Positions 35,801-44,583 of a stretch of DNA of 64,000 nucleotides are shown here, piece by piece (position 1 is the first letter of the stretch; each line of letters opens with the position of its first letter). A model generated the notes under the pieces. That model was not told the origin of the DNA. It made no database searches and saw nothing but the letters and a program-made list of their open reading frames with translations. This DNA comes from Lateolabrax maculatus. Lineage: Eukaryota > Chordata > Actinopteri > Acropomatiformes > Lateolabracidae. Position numbers and translations under genes: made by a program. The stretch spans positions 26,926,501 through 26,990,500 of the forward strand of contig CM062209.1 in assembly GCA_031216445.1 (NCBI GenBank), written 5' to 3'.

Positions 35801-36930
35801 CAGTCTGCTTCAGACCCTGGAGTTTGAAAGCAGGAAGAGCATTAATAGACAGGATTAGTGTAACAACTGTAGGTCATAATGTAAAAGATTTGCCCTGCTC
35901 CTCAGTACTAAAGTAACTTAATTACATTTTTTTATTGTCATCTAGGTTCCCAAATAGTTTGGAATGATGGTGTTAAAGGCCCATGAATCATTCAAATACA
36001 GTAGGTGCTCTGGATGGAATCAACATCACTAAATCACTACATATATAATGCTGTACTTCCTTAAGGCGCCCCAAAACCAAACCAAAACAAAGATTGGGAC
36101 ATCCCTACTTTTGAGAGGGCCACATCTTTTTCCAATGCAAAACTTACAAAGTAATTTCAAAGAAGCTTTAGGGCCCCTCTGATTCTTTGGTGGTGGTGAA
36201 GGTTTGGTATCAAGTGAAAAACATGACATCAATGCATACCCCCTATAGGTGGAATTGGCAATACATCACAGTATGCATGTGTTCATTCAGACCAAACTGA
36301 TAGTTATACGTACAGTAATCTGGAGAAAGGATGTTTTCTGCTCTCAGTATGGTGACACCCAGTATCCTGGAGGTGACAGCTTTCTTCTGCTGAATAATGC
36401 AAAACGTGGAATCATGAGGCTATGAAACATATTTAAGATAACAAGTTTCAAGACAGCACAAAGTGTGTAGAACTAAGAACACAAAATGTATGTATTAAAA
36501 GTACTTTGGGATCTAATGTTGCGTTCTCAGCTGGGTTTTAATATTTCACTCATTAGGGTACAATGATTTCAAGAACAAAAGCTGTTTATCAGCTTTGTCT
36601 CTTAATGCTAAGTCATACAAAATAATATAGCATTGATTTTTGCTACACTTAAAAAATCCACACAATTCCTACCATAACCAAATACATGATTTACAAGATA
36701 ATATTCACAGTTAAGATCAATTTAGGCTAAATTAATGTATTGTTCTGGAATGATACAGAAACATAACACAATAGGAATGGTTAGGGTTATTAAAATAACA
36801 TTGCCACAAACTCATTGTTAAGTATTAAGCAAACTATACAACCTTATAGCAGTATTATGATGATTTTTCTTTAGAGTTATACATAGTAAGTATAGTCTTA
36901 TTAGTTATATGTTGTACTCACCGTTGCCAT
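21178..36930 (-). CDS. Group IV cytosolic phospholipase A2-like gene with two tandem C2 domains, about 26 exons
   Basis: Family role: Ca2+-dependent release of fatty acids from membrane phospholipids by a Ser/Asp dyad, with C2 domains docking the enzyme on membranes. Exons: 36930-36922, 36386-36314, 35816-35680, 34457-34326, 33576-33542, 33419-33377, 33235-33163, 32949-32813, 32567-32436, 32212-32178, 32081-32039, 31667-31563, 31478-31424, 30682-30558, 30295-30191, 29261-29227, 28573-28435, 28151-28015, 27230-27008, 26882-26765, 25192-25055, 24978-24871, 24349-24171, 23858-23686, 23592-23406, 21392-21178. All phases match except for one missing base in the 24349-24171 exon; length is then about 963 aa. 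C2 units lie at 4-143 and 144-283, the Arg of SGGGAR at 485, the nucleophile Ser of GVSGS at 513, and the Asp of LVDSG at about 794. Mammalian members have at most one C2. Style is nearest the beta/delta/epsilon/zeta group; exact paralogue not assigned. The start exon is the weakest part. Confidence 0.85.
21481..21522. repeat. (TA)n microsatellite, about 21 units
   Basis: Perfect TA run about 90 bp upstream (gene sense) of the last phospholipase exon, inside the final intron. Confidence 0.97.
22580..23072 (+). mobile_element. L2-type LINE 3' tail, plus orientation
   Basis: Closely matches the 3' UTR of the 12013-15080 LINE in inverse orientation (ggagctgtagattctt, ctgttaaaagggagtttttcc, ggcgctatacaaataaaatt) and ends in TTGACTTGACT. 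It is a severely 5'-truncated copy in the last intron of the phospholipase. The open frames across it are not genes. Confidence 0.85.
23074..23400. repeat. Local direct duplication of about 100 bp in the phospholipase intron
   Basis: 23074-23171 and 23283-23395 share ataaccagac, ctattgctatat, and the run gtaataaaaa(a)caacattcttgcagtgaatttcaacc. The second copy abuts the donor site of the exon 23592-23406, and the first abuts the end of the LINE tail. Confidence 0.8.
24171..24349 (-). pseudogene. Phospholipase exon with an apparent 1-base deletion
   Basis: The 5' part reads [20 protein letters not shown] in the frame set by the previous exon. The 3' part reads [20 protein letters not shown] and ends W-K-D in the frame needed by the next exon. 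These differ by one base. The exon is 179 nt where 180 would restore the phase. The break lies between about 24290 and 24262, near AGTAT and the T6 and A4 runs on the minus strand. Both splice sites are intact. It may be a sequencing or assembly indel in a homopolymer, a segregating null allele or a recent loss. Everything else in the gene looks functional. Confidence 0.75.
24871..27230 (-). CDS. Phospholipase central catalytic exons
   Basis: Exons 27230-27008 ([12 protein letters not shown], then a helical lid-like part with [16 protein letters not shown]), 26882-26765 ([12 protein letters not shown]), 25192-25055 ([26 protein letters not shown]) and 24978-24871 ([27 protein letters not shown]). 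[20 protein letters not shown] and the GIWSSAFS join are strongly conserved cPLA2 segments. All junctions are GT-AG with matching phases. Confidence 0.9.
25200..26760. repeat. Long phospholipase intron with one GC-rich block
   Basis: Mostly AT-rich. The 26120-26405 segment is much GC-richer, with sharp edges (gcaggtagatgtatttggg at the left), and looks like an inserted repeat. I see only this one copy and cannot name a family. Confidence 0.3.
28015..29261 (-). CDS. Phospholipase exons with oxyanion hole and catalytic serine
   Basis: Exons 29261-29227 (35 nt), 28573-28435 ([19 protein letters not shown]) and 28151-28015. The last encodes [16 protein letters not shown] and [11 protein letters not shown]. 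The Arg equals Arg200 of PLA2G4A and the first Ser of GVSGS equals its nucleophile Ser228. The donor falls inside the Trp codon, completed by the next exon. Confidence 0.9.
28185..28410 (+). repeat. Dispersed repeat plus GA run filling a short phospholipase intron
   Basis: gctaattagcacaaaacaaaaagcac, gctgaggctgatgggaatgt and attggacaaattt phrases match the family also present at 10640-10900. A (GA)n run follows at 28381-28410. Together they fill most of the 283-bp intron 28152-28434. Confidence 0.6.
28760..29215 (+). mobile_element. Degraded Tc1/mariner-type DNA transposon fragment
   Basis: Recalled family phrases include cctgacctcaaccctattcaac, cctcactaatgcttttgtg, gaatgggaacaaaatccc, agtagagtggagg, attaatgcccatg and a terminal gtcgacatacttttgtgtat. 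Stop codons and deletions are frequent and no transposase can be made. It sits in the intron between exons 29261-29227 and 28573-28435. Confidence 0.65.
29437..29726 (-). mobile_element. L2-type LINE 3' tail, minus orientation
   Basis: Starts gtcaagtcaagtcaatttta and runs nearly identically to 12013-12290, stopping abruptly near 29726 where gacagaacaggagga gives way to unrelated sequence. It is a 5'-truncated copy in the intron between exons 30295-30191 and 29261-29227, and lies in inverted orientation to the 22580-23072 copy. Confidence 0.88.
30191..31667 (-). CDS. Linker and first catalytic-domain exons
   Basis: Exons 31667-31563 (35 codons, starts [10 protein letters not shown]), 31478-31424 (LDIDIDKLL), 30682-30558 ([30 protein letters not shown]) and 30295-30191 (ends GKVSLVIDQ). 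They connect the second C2 to the alpha/beta hydrolase. The donor of the first exon (ttg/gtagct) is weaker than the others, so that boundary is less certain. Phases are consistent. Confidence 0.7.
31690..33900 (+). repeat. Dispersed repeat fragments in phospholipase introns
   Basis: 31690-31905 contains cttgctcaagggcacctcag and gacctcccggtcaaaacc. 33710-33840 contains tttgctcaagggcaactcaa. These phrases recur in a common dispersed fish element. The exons between 31667 and 33576 are annotated separately and are not part of the repeats. Confidence 0.5.
32039..33235 (-). CDS. Second C2-domain cassette (5 exons, 140 codons)
   Basis: Exons 33235-33163, 32949-32813, 32567-32436, 32212-32178 and 32081-32039 have exactly the same lengths and phases as the first cassette. 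By hand alignment about 80 of 140 residues are identical, highest in [10 protein letters not shown] and LYDED/DLISTL, lowest in the final exon ([14 protein letters not shown] against [14 protein letters not shown]). The acceptor before 33235 has a long T tract followed by caatag. I see no separate start codon for this cassette. Confidence 0.85.
33377..36386 (-). CDS. First C2-domain cassette (5 exons, 140 codons)
   Basis: Exons 36386-36314, 35816-35680, 34457-34326, 33576-33542 and 33419-33377 (73/137/132/35/43 nt). Residues include [31 protein letters not shown] and LEIYLYDED, the beta strands and Ca2+-loop segments of a cPLA2 C2. Loop-1 Asp (SEAD), the NPEWNE Asn and the YDED acidic loop 3 are present. 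The Asp40 position of PLA2G4A is Ser. The last exon ends in phase 0 at TTAGCG before gtgagg and joins directly to the phase-0 start of the second cassette. Confidence 0.8.
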
Positions 36931-36990
36931 TAGGAATCTTGTTGACCGATTCACCAAGAGTTGCAAGAAAGCAGCTGTGCTGCAGTCCTG
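36922..36990 (-). CDS. Proposed first coding exon of the phospholipase (Met-Ala-Thr)
   Basis: ATG GCA ACG at 36930-36922 is followed by gtgagt. It splices in phase 0 to the first C2 exon, giving M-A-T before [11 protein letters not shown] possible 5' boundary is the tcatcag near 36990. A nine-base coding exon is easy to find by chance, and the base at -3 is C, so this start is tentative. Confidence 0.4.
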
Positions 36991-36999
36991 ATGAGTAGG

Positions 37000-38208
37000 A
37001 TTATTATGTGGACTGATAGCTGTTGATGTATTCAGATTAAATATTAATTTTCATATGCCATGGAAATCATAACCAAATGAGCAATAAGCCTGAAACAGAT
37101 CCTTTATTTACATAAGAAGCTGATTCGAATAACAGACAGAGTTGCACGGTCCTGAAGTGAATCATTCATGCTTTTCAAAATAATTTCTTTATATGCAGTG
37201 CTACAAACTTAATGTCTACAGTGGGTCATACTCCCTGGCCTTTCACCATACTTAGTATCAGCTGACAATGCAGTTAAACGGTGATGTACAAATAGAAGCC
37301 CCTTATATGGAACACTTGTTTGGTTAGGGATCTTAGCACATTTACGGTGAGGCAGTACTTCACGTCCAAACATTTCTTTTGTAACTTTGTATCTTGTCAT
37401 TGATGCTGTCATGCTTTCTGCAGAGATGCACTACTGAGGTCACCAAAATGGACTCTCATAACTCCTGATTCTGTCCGTGGAGATCACAAACAGCCCTGAT
37501 GATAATGGAGATCTCTGGGAGAGTGGGACAGCTGAGAAACCAGTGCCACAATAAGGACATGGACTGTGGTATCTTCCTCCAGCTGTTTGATTTAGTGCTG
37601 TGCAGCTCGAGGTCTGTTTGTTAAATAGCATGAGATGAGGGGGCTAGCCAGTCATTGTGGGAGATGACTTACAAGTTCTTCGAAACAAGAAAAAAAACTC
37701 ATTCTTATAGTAAAACTAACATCGAGCTATCAAGTCAACAAGTGAAGTTGTTGCAGGCCATAGTGTATTGTGAGAACCAGAGATGTGCCCAGTTCCTACT
37801 CTGCAATATGCATAATATTCAAAAAGACAGTAAAATAACTCATGATGTAAATTAAACAGGTCTGTAATGGAAATAGTTCATCAGGGGTAAACTGGTGCAG
37901 CTGTCTGATAAGATCATTTATGTGGAAAGGATTTGCGTCCACATTAGTTTTTCGAGGTCGTTTCAGTAGAGACCTCTGTCCACAGTTAAACACCAAAAAA
38001 ACATATACAATGGCTTCTACTTTACAGTTGGCAAACAGCAAAGCTGCACCACAGCCAATATCTGGTGGGGAGGGGGACAGACACCCAGCTGACCAAATTA
38101 TTTTATGATCAAGATGTCATCTGACAAAATCAACATAAATCCAGGCTAATGACAACATCTGTGATGTATATATGTATCAATGAACATGCGTTATCACAGC
38201 TTAGAGAT
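37000..38208. other. 5' flank of the phospholipase gene, nothing firm
   Basis: Open frames at 37209-37412 and 37440-37631 (-) have a CPYCG pair and an MFGREV phrase faintly like a retroelement integrase region, too weak to call. No promoter motif is evident. Confidence 0.3.
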
Positions 38209-38768
38209 TGTGATGGAAATCTTAGAGCTGGTTCACTCTAACAAGAAGTTTCAGGAGACCTGGATGTCTTACACAGGAATATTTATTGAAGCTCGATCGA
38301 GGAGAAAAGGGAAACACCACGTGTGAATCACAGCGTACTGCTACCCAAATCTGAAGATGGTGTCCTGAAGCTCAGTATTTAACCCTCCCCAGAACTGCTG
38401 AGTTCTGCTATATCAAATAGGGTTATTCCTAACTCAGCCTGGCATGTGTGATGACTCTATTGGATATCGGATCCAGACAAGAAAAGATGTCAACCATTGC
38501 TGTAGAAGCAACAGCATAGCCTCTCTACAGTCTCTCTTATCCAGCATCAACAACCAGGCGCCAGCCTGTTGTGTCTAACCCTGAAAACAGAAGATATCTA
38601 GCTGACCTTTGTCTACCAGAGGCCAGAGCCAACTCGGCCTTGTCAGGCACACAGAGTGAGACAGGCGAACAGAGACAGGCAGTTGACCTGACCTGTGAAG
38701 CACTGTCTTAAGTTACCTTTAACCTACAAGAGGGAAGTCTAACATACAAGAAGGAAAATTCCTTCACA
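38209..38768 (-). mobile_element. Probable solo LTR of an endogenous retroelement
   Basis: Read on the minus strand it begins TGTGAAGG and ends CCATCACA, so its ends are TGTGA/TCACA inverted repeats. It has a TTAAATA box-like motif near 38380 and AATAAA at 38287-38282, about 75 nt before its end, the arrangement of U3-R-U5. It is GC-richer than its flanks and has no internal coding region. Flanking bases do not show a clear target-site duplication. Confidence 0.55.
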
Positions 38769-38856
38769 GCTATGAAAGAAAGTCTTCTTAACCTCACTAT
38801 CACACAGCCAGCTGGGACTGGGCAGCAACAACTTTCTGTCTGTGATCACCTACGAT

Positions 38857-39530
38857 AAGATTTTATTCATCCCACACTGGGAAAATTCACTTGTTACAGC
38901 AGCAGATAAATAACAAGTGGAAATATAATATAAAAAAATAATATGTACAGAAATATACAACTTTTACTAAAATGTAAATATGTAACACTATGTACACGTG
39001 GACCAGCTCCATGTTATTGTAGGTGAAAATAGTGCAGTAAAGACAGATAGTGGTGCAGGTGACGGTGATGAATGACACACTTTTACAAATTATTGCACAT
39101 GTTGGTAAAACAGTCTGATGGCATAGGGGATGAAGGACCTACGGAAACGGTCTTTCTTACACTGTGGGTGCCGCAGCCTGCTGCTAAAAGAGCTGCTCGG
39201 TGCTCTCTGAACCAGCTTGTTCAGTCTCTTCCTGTCCCTCTGTGTTTGTGGACCAGTCCAGTTTATTTAAAGAGGAAAGGGTGTTGCAGACTACCACATC
39301 AGACACACAGTCACGATGCATCACGTACTGAGGTCTGTTGGTTGATGGTCCATGCAGGCAGGTGACAGTCCACTCTGGCTCCTTCCAGCTTACCCCTCAG
39401 AAGTGATGGTTCAATGGTGTTGAAAGCACTGGAGAAATCAAGAAACAAGACCCTCACAGTGTTCCCAGGGTTGTCCAGAGGAGAGAGGGATCTGTGCAGC
39501 AAGTATATAATTGCATCATCCACCCCGATG
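38857..39530 (-). mobile_element. Internally deleted non-LTR retrotransposon, Rex1/CR1-like
   Basis: The upstream part (39523-39330) encodes an RT fragment with VRVLFLDFSSAFNTIEPSLL. It passes abruptly to the C-terminal/3' region (39310-39100: SLNKLDWSTN, then gccatcagactgttttacc in sense). It ends in a 3' tail near 38860 (gggatgaataaaat in sense). The catalytic middle is missing. The family differs from the L2-type copies. Confidence 0.6.
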
Positions 39531-39684
39531 CCTGGATGATATAATTTCTTTTAATGGAGCTGAATTCACAATATATACAAGTCTGTGTAAACACAAATAG
39601 AACCAATTAACCAACAGCCATTCCAAAACTGCTGTCATGAAATCGTTCAGCTATATTGATATTTGACAGTAACCTGGGAATCAG

Positions 39685-40396
39685 ACGTTTGTCCATGTAA
39701 ATGATGAATCTTCCGTGCATACAGAAGTTAGTCATGGAGTTTCACAAGGTTCTGTGCTTGGAACAATTTTAGTTTAGTAGTTATTGCTGGCTCAGGTGAG
39801 ACCTGAATCATCCCTTAGTTATGCTGCTATAGGCTTAGACTGCTTGGGGATTTCCCATGATGCACTGAGCCTCTCTCTCCTCTTCTCCCTCTCCATCCGT
39901 AAGCATTCTTATCCCACTAATACATGTTACTAACTCCACCTCTTCCCGGTAGTTTTTGTGCTACTTCGCCTTCTCACTTTCTGCAGGTATTTCTGCCTCT
40001 GGAGCTGTAGATTCTGGATCTGTGATTGCCGGCCGTCTACTGCCCCCATGTTCCTGCTCCACACTCACTGCTGCAGTTGTTATTATTATTAGTCTGATTT
40101 GTTGTCTCTCCTCCTGTTCTGTCTCCCCTCTCCCCCTCTCTCCTCCCCTTTCAACCCAACTCGGTCGATGCAGATGGCCCCCCCACCCAGAGCCTGGTTC
40201 TGCTCGAGGTTTCTACCTGTTAAAAGGGAGTTTTTCCTCGCCACTGTCGCCAAGTGCTGCTCATGGTGGGAACTGTTGGGTCTCTGTAAATAATATTTTA
40301 AAGAGTTTGGTCTAGACCTACTCTATGTGAAAAGGGTCTTGAGATAACTTTTGTTATGATTTGGCGCCAAACAAATAAAATTGACTTGACTTGACT
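39685..40396 (+). mobile_element. Internally deleted L2-type LINE copy
   Basis: 39685-39775 encodes [18 protein letters not shown], the same RT segment as at about 13610-13520 of the longer copy. From about 39785 (gctggctcaggtgag) the sequence is the 3' UTR and runs to the TTGACTTGACT end. About 0.9 kb present in the longer copy is absent. Confidence 0.8.
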
Positions 40397-40404
40397 CATG
40401 TTTC

Positions 40405-40625
40405 ATTTGCTCTGGCAGATACGTCTGGCCCCTCTCCCATTCAAACTGATTTCTCTGCTGATTTATCGGGCTAACCAATCACAAGCATTTATCTGATATG
40501 AGGCCGGTTTAATATGATGACCGACAGGACGGCGTTTCATTGCTCTGATTGGTTGTCTCCGCCTGTTCAAGACTAATATGCATTTGTGAATTAGTCTGGC
40601 AATGCCAGGCTAATTTGACAGGTGA
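40405..40625. repeat. Possible MITE next to the LINE end
   Basis: Contains gtctggcaatgccaggctaat and ccaatcacaagcattt, phrases I associate with a fish non-autonomous DNA element. Boundaries are uncertain. Confidence 0.35.
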
Positions 40626-43600
40626 TCACATGGAAAATTAGAGGTGACAGAAAGTTTTTCTTATTATGCTTGGATCTAATACACAAACTGAACCAACAGA
40701 CTACAGCATTAAAGTGTAGCCTGTTCAATTTGTTCCAAAATTGATGCTGGGTGAAATAATCCCCACTTTATAAATATATGCATGACCATATTGTTTTGGT
40801 AAAATCACAAACACCAAAAACATGGCACACAAGGAGGTTGGGGTGGTGGACGGAGCTGCAGCAGCACATGGAGTCAGCATGAAAGTATCAGCAGAGTGAT
40901 AGTGAAAGAGGTTTTATGGGTTATAATGGTATTGCGCAATGGGGGTACACCTGCATGAATATGACTGGATGTTACTGCTGCATGAGCCGGCCACAGTGAA
41001 GCGTGAATGAAACAGCTGATACTGATATATGCTGGACTTAGGGCTTCACTGAGAGATACATTCTTCATACAGTTCTTCTGATCATAGATTCATCTTGTCC
41101 TGTCTTCTTGACAAATATAAACTACTAAAACTGGAACCATTTATTAAGGCAAGTTTGAAACAAAACACTGTAAGTGAAGATCTAAATGTGTAGGACAGGT
41201 ATTACTTTGACTGGAGGATAATGGACTCACTTCCCCTCACGTTACAGTACAGCAGCTGTATGCTCGGGTGGACGTGATTTGTTTTGCTTGAAGGCAATTT
41301 TACTGATCTGAAATAACATTATGCTAAACTGTGATAAAAGTTCATGATAGCTGTGGTGAACCCTGTCTCCTCCAAATAACATTTGAATAGTAATCATTTG
41401 CAGCAACAAATACATTCTGAAAGGGAGGTAATGACGCCCTGATCACATTTAATGATCATGATCAACTGTCAAACCAATGACTCATGATGTTTTTGTGCCT
41501 GATGTTCTGAGCCTTTGACTAAACCGGGAGGCAGTATTACCTTCAGAGGCCACATGAGGGCCCCAGAGGCTTAATAGTCCCACATCTCAACTGATACTGA
41601 AACCTTACAGAAATGTCCAGCAGTCTGATTCGGTGTCCCACAACCTTCTATTTAATGTCCCTTGGCACAGGAACACTGCCTTCATATGCAAATGTGTGAT
41701 TGACGTACATTCCAGCATCATAATTTATAGTGGTGAATTGGCCTTTTGATTATGGGCTGGAAGAATAGCAAATCAGAATATGATTACATAGAAATCAAAC
41801 AAGATGTTTGCTCATCCATTGTAGACACGGCGAATGAGATGGGGGGGGGGGGCGTAAGTCCTGTAACAAAGTTCCAGGTTCTTGTTTGAGGTGAGTAAAT
41901 ATTAGAACTTGTGTAATGTTGTGATCAGAGAGACAAGATAGTTGTCTGAGTGTTGCCTGATTTTCCCTTGTGGACACATCTGAGTGTGTTAGGGTCATGA
42001 CCGTGGCTACAGTCCAGAACACAGATTTCATGTCCTTAGTACTGTGTCTGGGAATTTGGGGTTTTTAATGGCCTGAGGAGGCTGATTCTGATATTTGCTT
42101 TAGACAAAACGTCTAAAAATGGTATTATTTTCAGCCCACAAAATGTAATCAATATATAATTTGATGATTTAGTATTTCCCAATGGAGAAGGCTTTGACAT
42201 CTTTAGGGAGATAACATTTAGAGAAAATATAATTAGTTACGTGAATTAATAAAGTGAAAAAAAAAGTTGATTTATTGGCGTATTTTTGGAGGTTGGTTGC
42301 AAATGTCTTCTTCTTCAGGGAGTTGGGGAGTGCTGAAGGGATGTCTAAAATATCCCCTGGTTAGAGGATTCTTATTAGAAGAGCTAGTTGGATGAAAGGC
42401 TGATAATAAACTGAAGAGGGACACTGTAAAATGTTTTATTGACGTCACCATCTAAACATTATGTTTGACATCCTAGAAAACAACTTCCACGTTGATAAAG
42501 TGCACTTTTATTATTAAAGAAATGTGTTCTTCAGGGAAATACTATGATGTTGATGTGATCCTTACAAACATGAGATCTATATCCCTCCATACTCATACTC
42601 ATCACTAAACTCAATATGTAATTTCCTATGTACTGCCATGTTGTCAAAGTAAAGGTTCAGGCAGAGAACATTGTTATTACAGGACAGGACTGTCTCAATG
42701 GCAACAATATTGTGCTTTAAAATGTTATTATATTAAAAAAATGTTCTCTTTACTAACTACACATATATACGTACGTGGATTTAAATTAATAACATTATTT
42801 TTGAATTAGAGCTACAACTTCAGATTACTCTATTTATCTATATATTATTATTTTTCATTAATCAATCAGTCTTTTAGTACAATGAAGTCCACAAAATTTT
42901 CACATTGAGAAGCTAAAACTAAAAGATAATTTTGGTAATTTAATCGAAAGTGTTCCGGATTGATTTTCTGTCCATCAGTAACTGATTCTTTGTAATGTGC
43001 TTTTCTACAAACTCTCACCTGGATTGTATCATTAAACACACAACGTATAGACATACACATGCTGAACTTTTACAAGTCTAAATGAAACATGTATTTACAC
43101 CAGTTTCCATTAGTTTTTGTCTAGTGGAGGTACTTAGACCTTATACAAACTTTGGTTTATCACCTCTGAAAAAATGTTTAGTTTTTTTTAAATACTGAAA
43201 GTTAATGAAGCGCCAAGGACATCTTTTGTACGGCAGAAGTGAAATGAAAAGGATTTCTTGATTAGGCGAGACACTACCAGACTGAATCACTTACCTTTGT
43301 TGAGGATGTATGAGAATGTGTGAACACTTTTACTTTTAGGTAAATTATGTACTGGTCTAAAGGATTATAAAAGTGATATACCTTTTTGTCCCTCAGTCAA
43401 AGTCAGTTACAACCATTGACTGTCACTGCTTCCACCTATTCTTTCAAGTATGATTCCTTTTCATCTCCCGGTGAGACTGTTATTTCTCTTTGATCCGAGC
43501 AACCCGACATAAAGATAGTTCTTAAAAGAGCTGACTGATGAACACCAATGTTCTTGTAAAACACTTGTCAAAGATGTTGCTGCAATTGAGAAATACACAA

Positions 43601-44469
43601 ACAGCAGAGATGAGGGGGGAACATTTTCTCATACCTCATTTATACATCTAGGTATTCATTGTCTCTTGTACGTGTCTGCTCTGTTTTGTTCAGGAACGAC
43701 GTGCTGCTGTATACCATTATCAATTTCCCTTCTTTGGTGTTGAACGTCTGCAGGGAAATGATTGACCAAAAGTGAGGCCAATTGTGTGACGGTGAAAATA
43801 TGATCATGTTTTCATGCACTTGTGCATCTACTCAGCTCTTTTAATTGCTGTGCCTGTGCAGCCTTTCATCTGTGAGGAGATGTTGCAGCATCATTTGGGT
43901 ATGGAAGCTGAAACTTTATCTTGCCCAGTAAAATGTGCCCTTCCAGACATGGCTGAGCGTGTCTGTCTTTGTTTAAATCATGTGATGGCTGGGGTGCTGT
44001 CATACATTGTGTTTGCCTCTTCCTTTATATTTACTGCGCAGTAAATGTTCTGCATAAAAATGGTCACTTCTCTAACAAATTGCAATTGTCAATGCTTCAT
44101 CCAGATGTCTCTGATCCGGGTTCTCGTCCTGCAAGGGACTTAACCAGCATTTGCTCTGTCTTTGCTTAGAACTGTTCTCTCTCATTGTGCATTGTCTGCA
44201 ATTAACAGCTTTATCTTTCCTTTAGTATCTCTTGTCTCTTCTGAAAGATGTGTTTTGGGCTTCGTCTCTTGTGTGTCTGTCCCCTTTTCAGGTCTTTGTG
44301 CTAGAGAGGAGGTTTTAGGTTCCAGGTCTTAGTTGCATGATGGAACATTGAAGTAACTAAGATGCTTCGCTGATATTCTTCATACACGTCTGCTCTTTTC
44401 CTCCATAGCATAATTTCACTACTGTTTTTTTCTGTCCACCCTGTACACACAACATAGATTTTACTTATC
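40626..44469. other. Gene-free interval
   Basis: No exon with splice context and family resemblance. A G12 run lies at 41840-41851. The stretch may hold regulatory DNA, but I cannot delimit any. Confidence 0.45.
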
Positions 44470-44583
44470 CATACTGAAGTTCCAAGGATAGGGGGTGCCT
44501 TACATTGTAAAGATTGTAATTGTGCCCCTTTAAGGAAAAGTTGTGATCTGTGGCTTTATAAATAAAATTAACTTGACTTGACA
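44470..44583 (+). repeat. Diverged LINE/SINE-type 3' tail
   Basis: Ends tttataaataaaattaacttgacttgac, sharing the tail motif of the L2-type copies, but the upstream part is different. It is a related family or a very old copy. Confidence 0.5.

Noticed and set aside
32039..36386. Two separate phospholipase genes, the upstream one truncated to its C2 part
   Set aside because: No catalytic exons follow the first cassette, its last donor is intact and in phase with the second cassette, and the second cassette lacks a start. Not fully excluded without transcripts.
37209..37631. Two minus-strand frames with a CPYCG pair and an MFGREV phrase
   Set aside because: Resemblance to an integrase region is too faint and the frames do not join.
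39956..40315. 119-residue plus-strand frame, with near-copies at 22691-22984 and 29541-29953
   Set aside because: Lies in the 3' UTR of the L2-type LINE copies; repeats because the element repeats.
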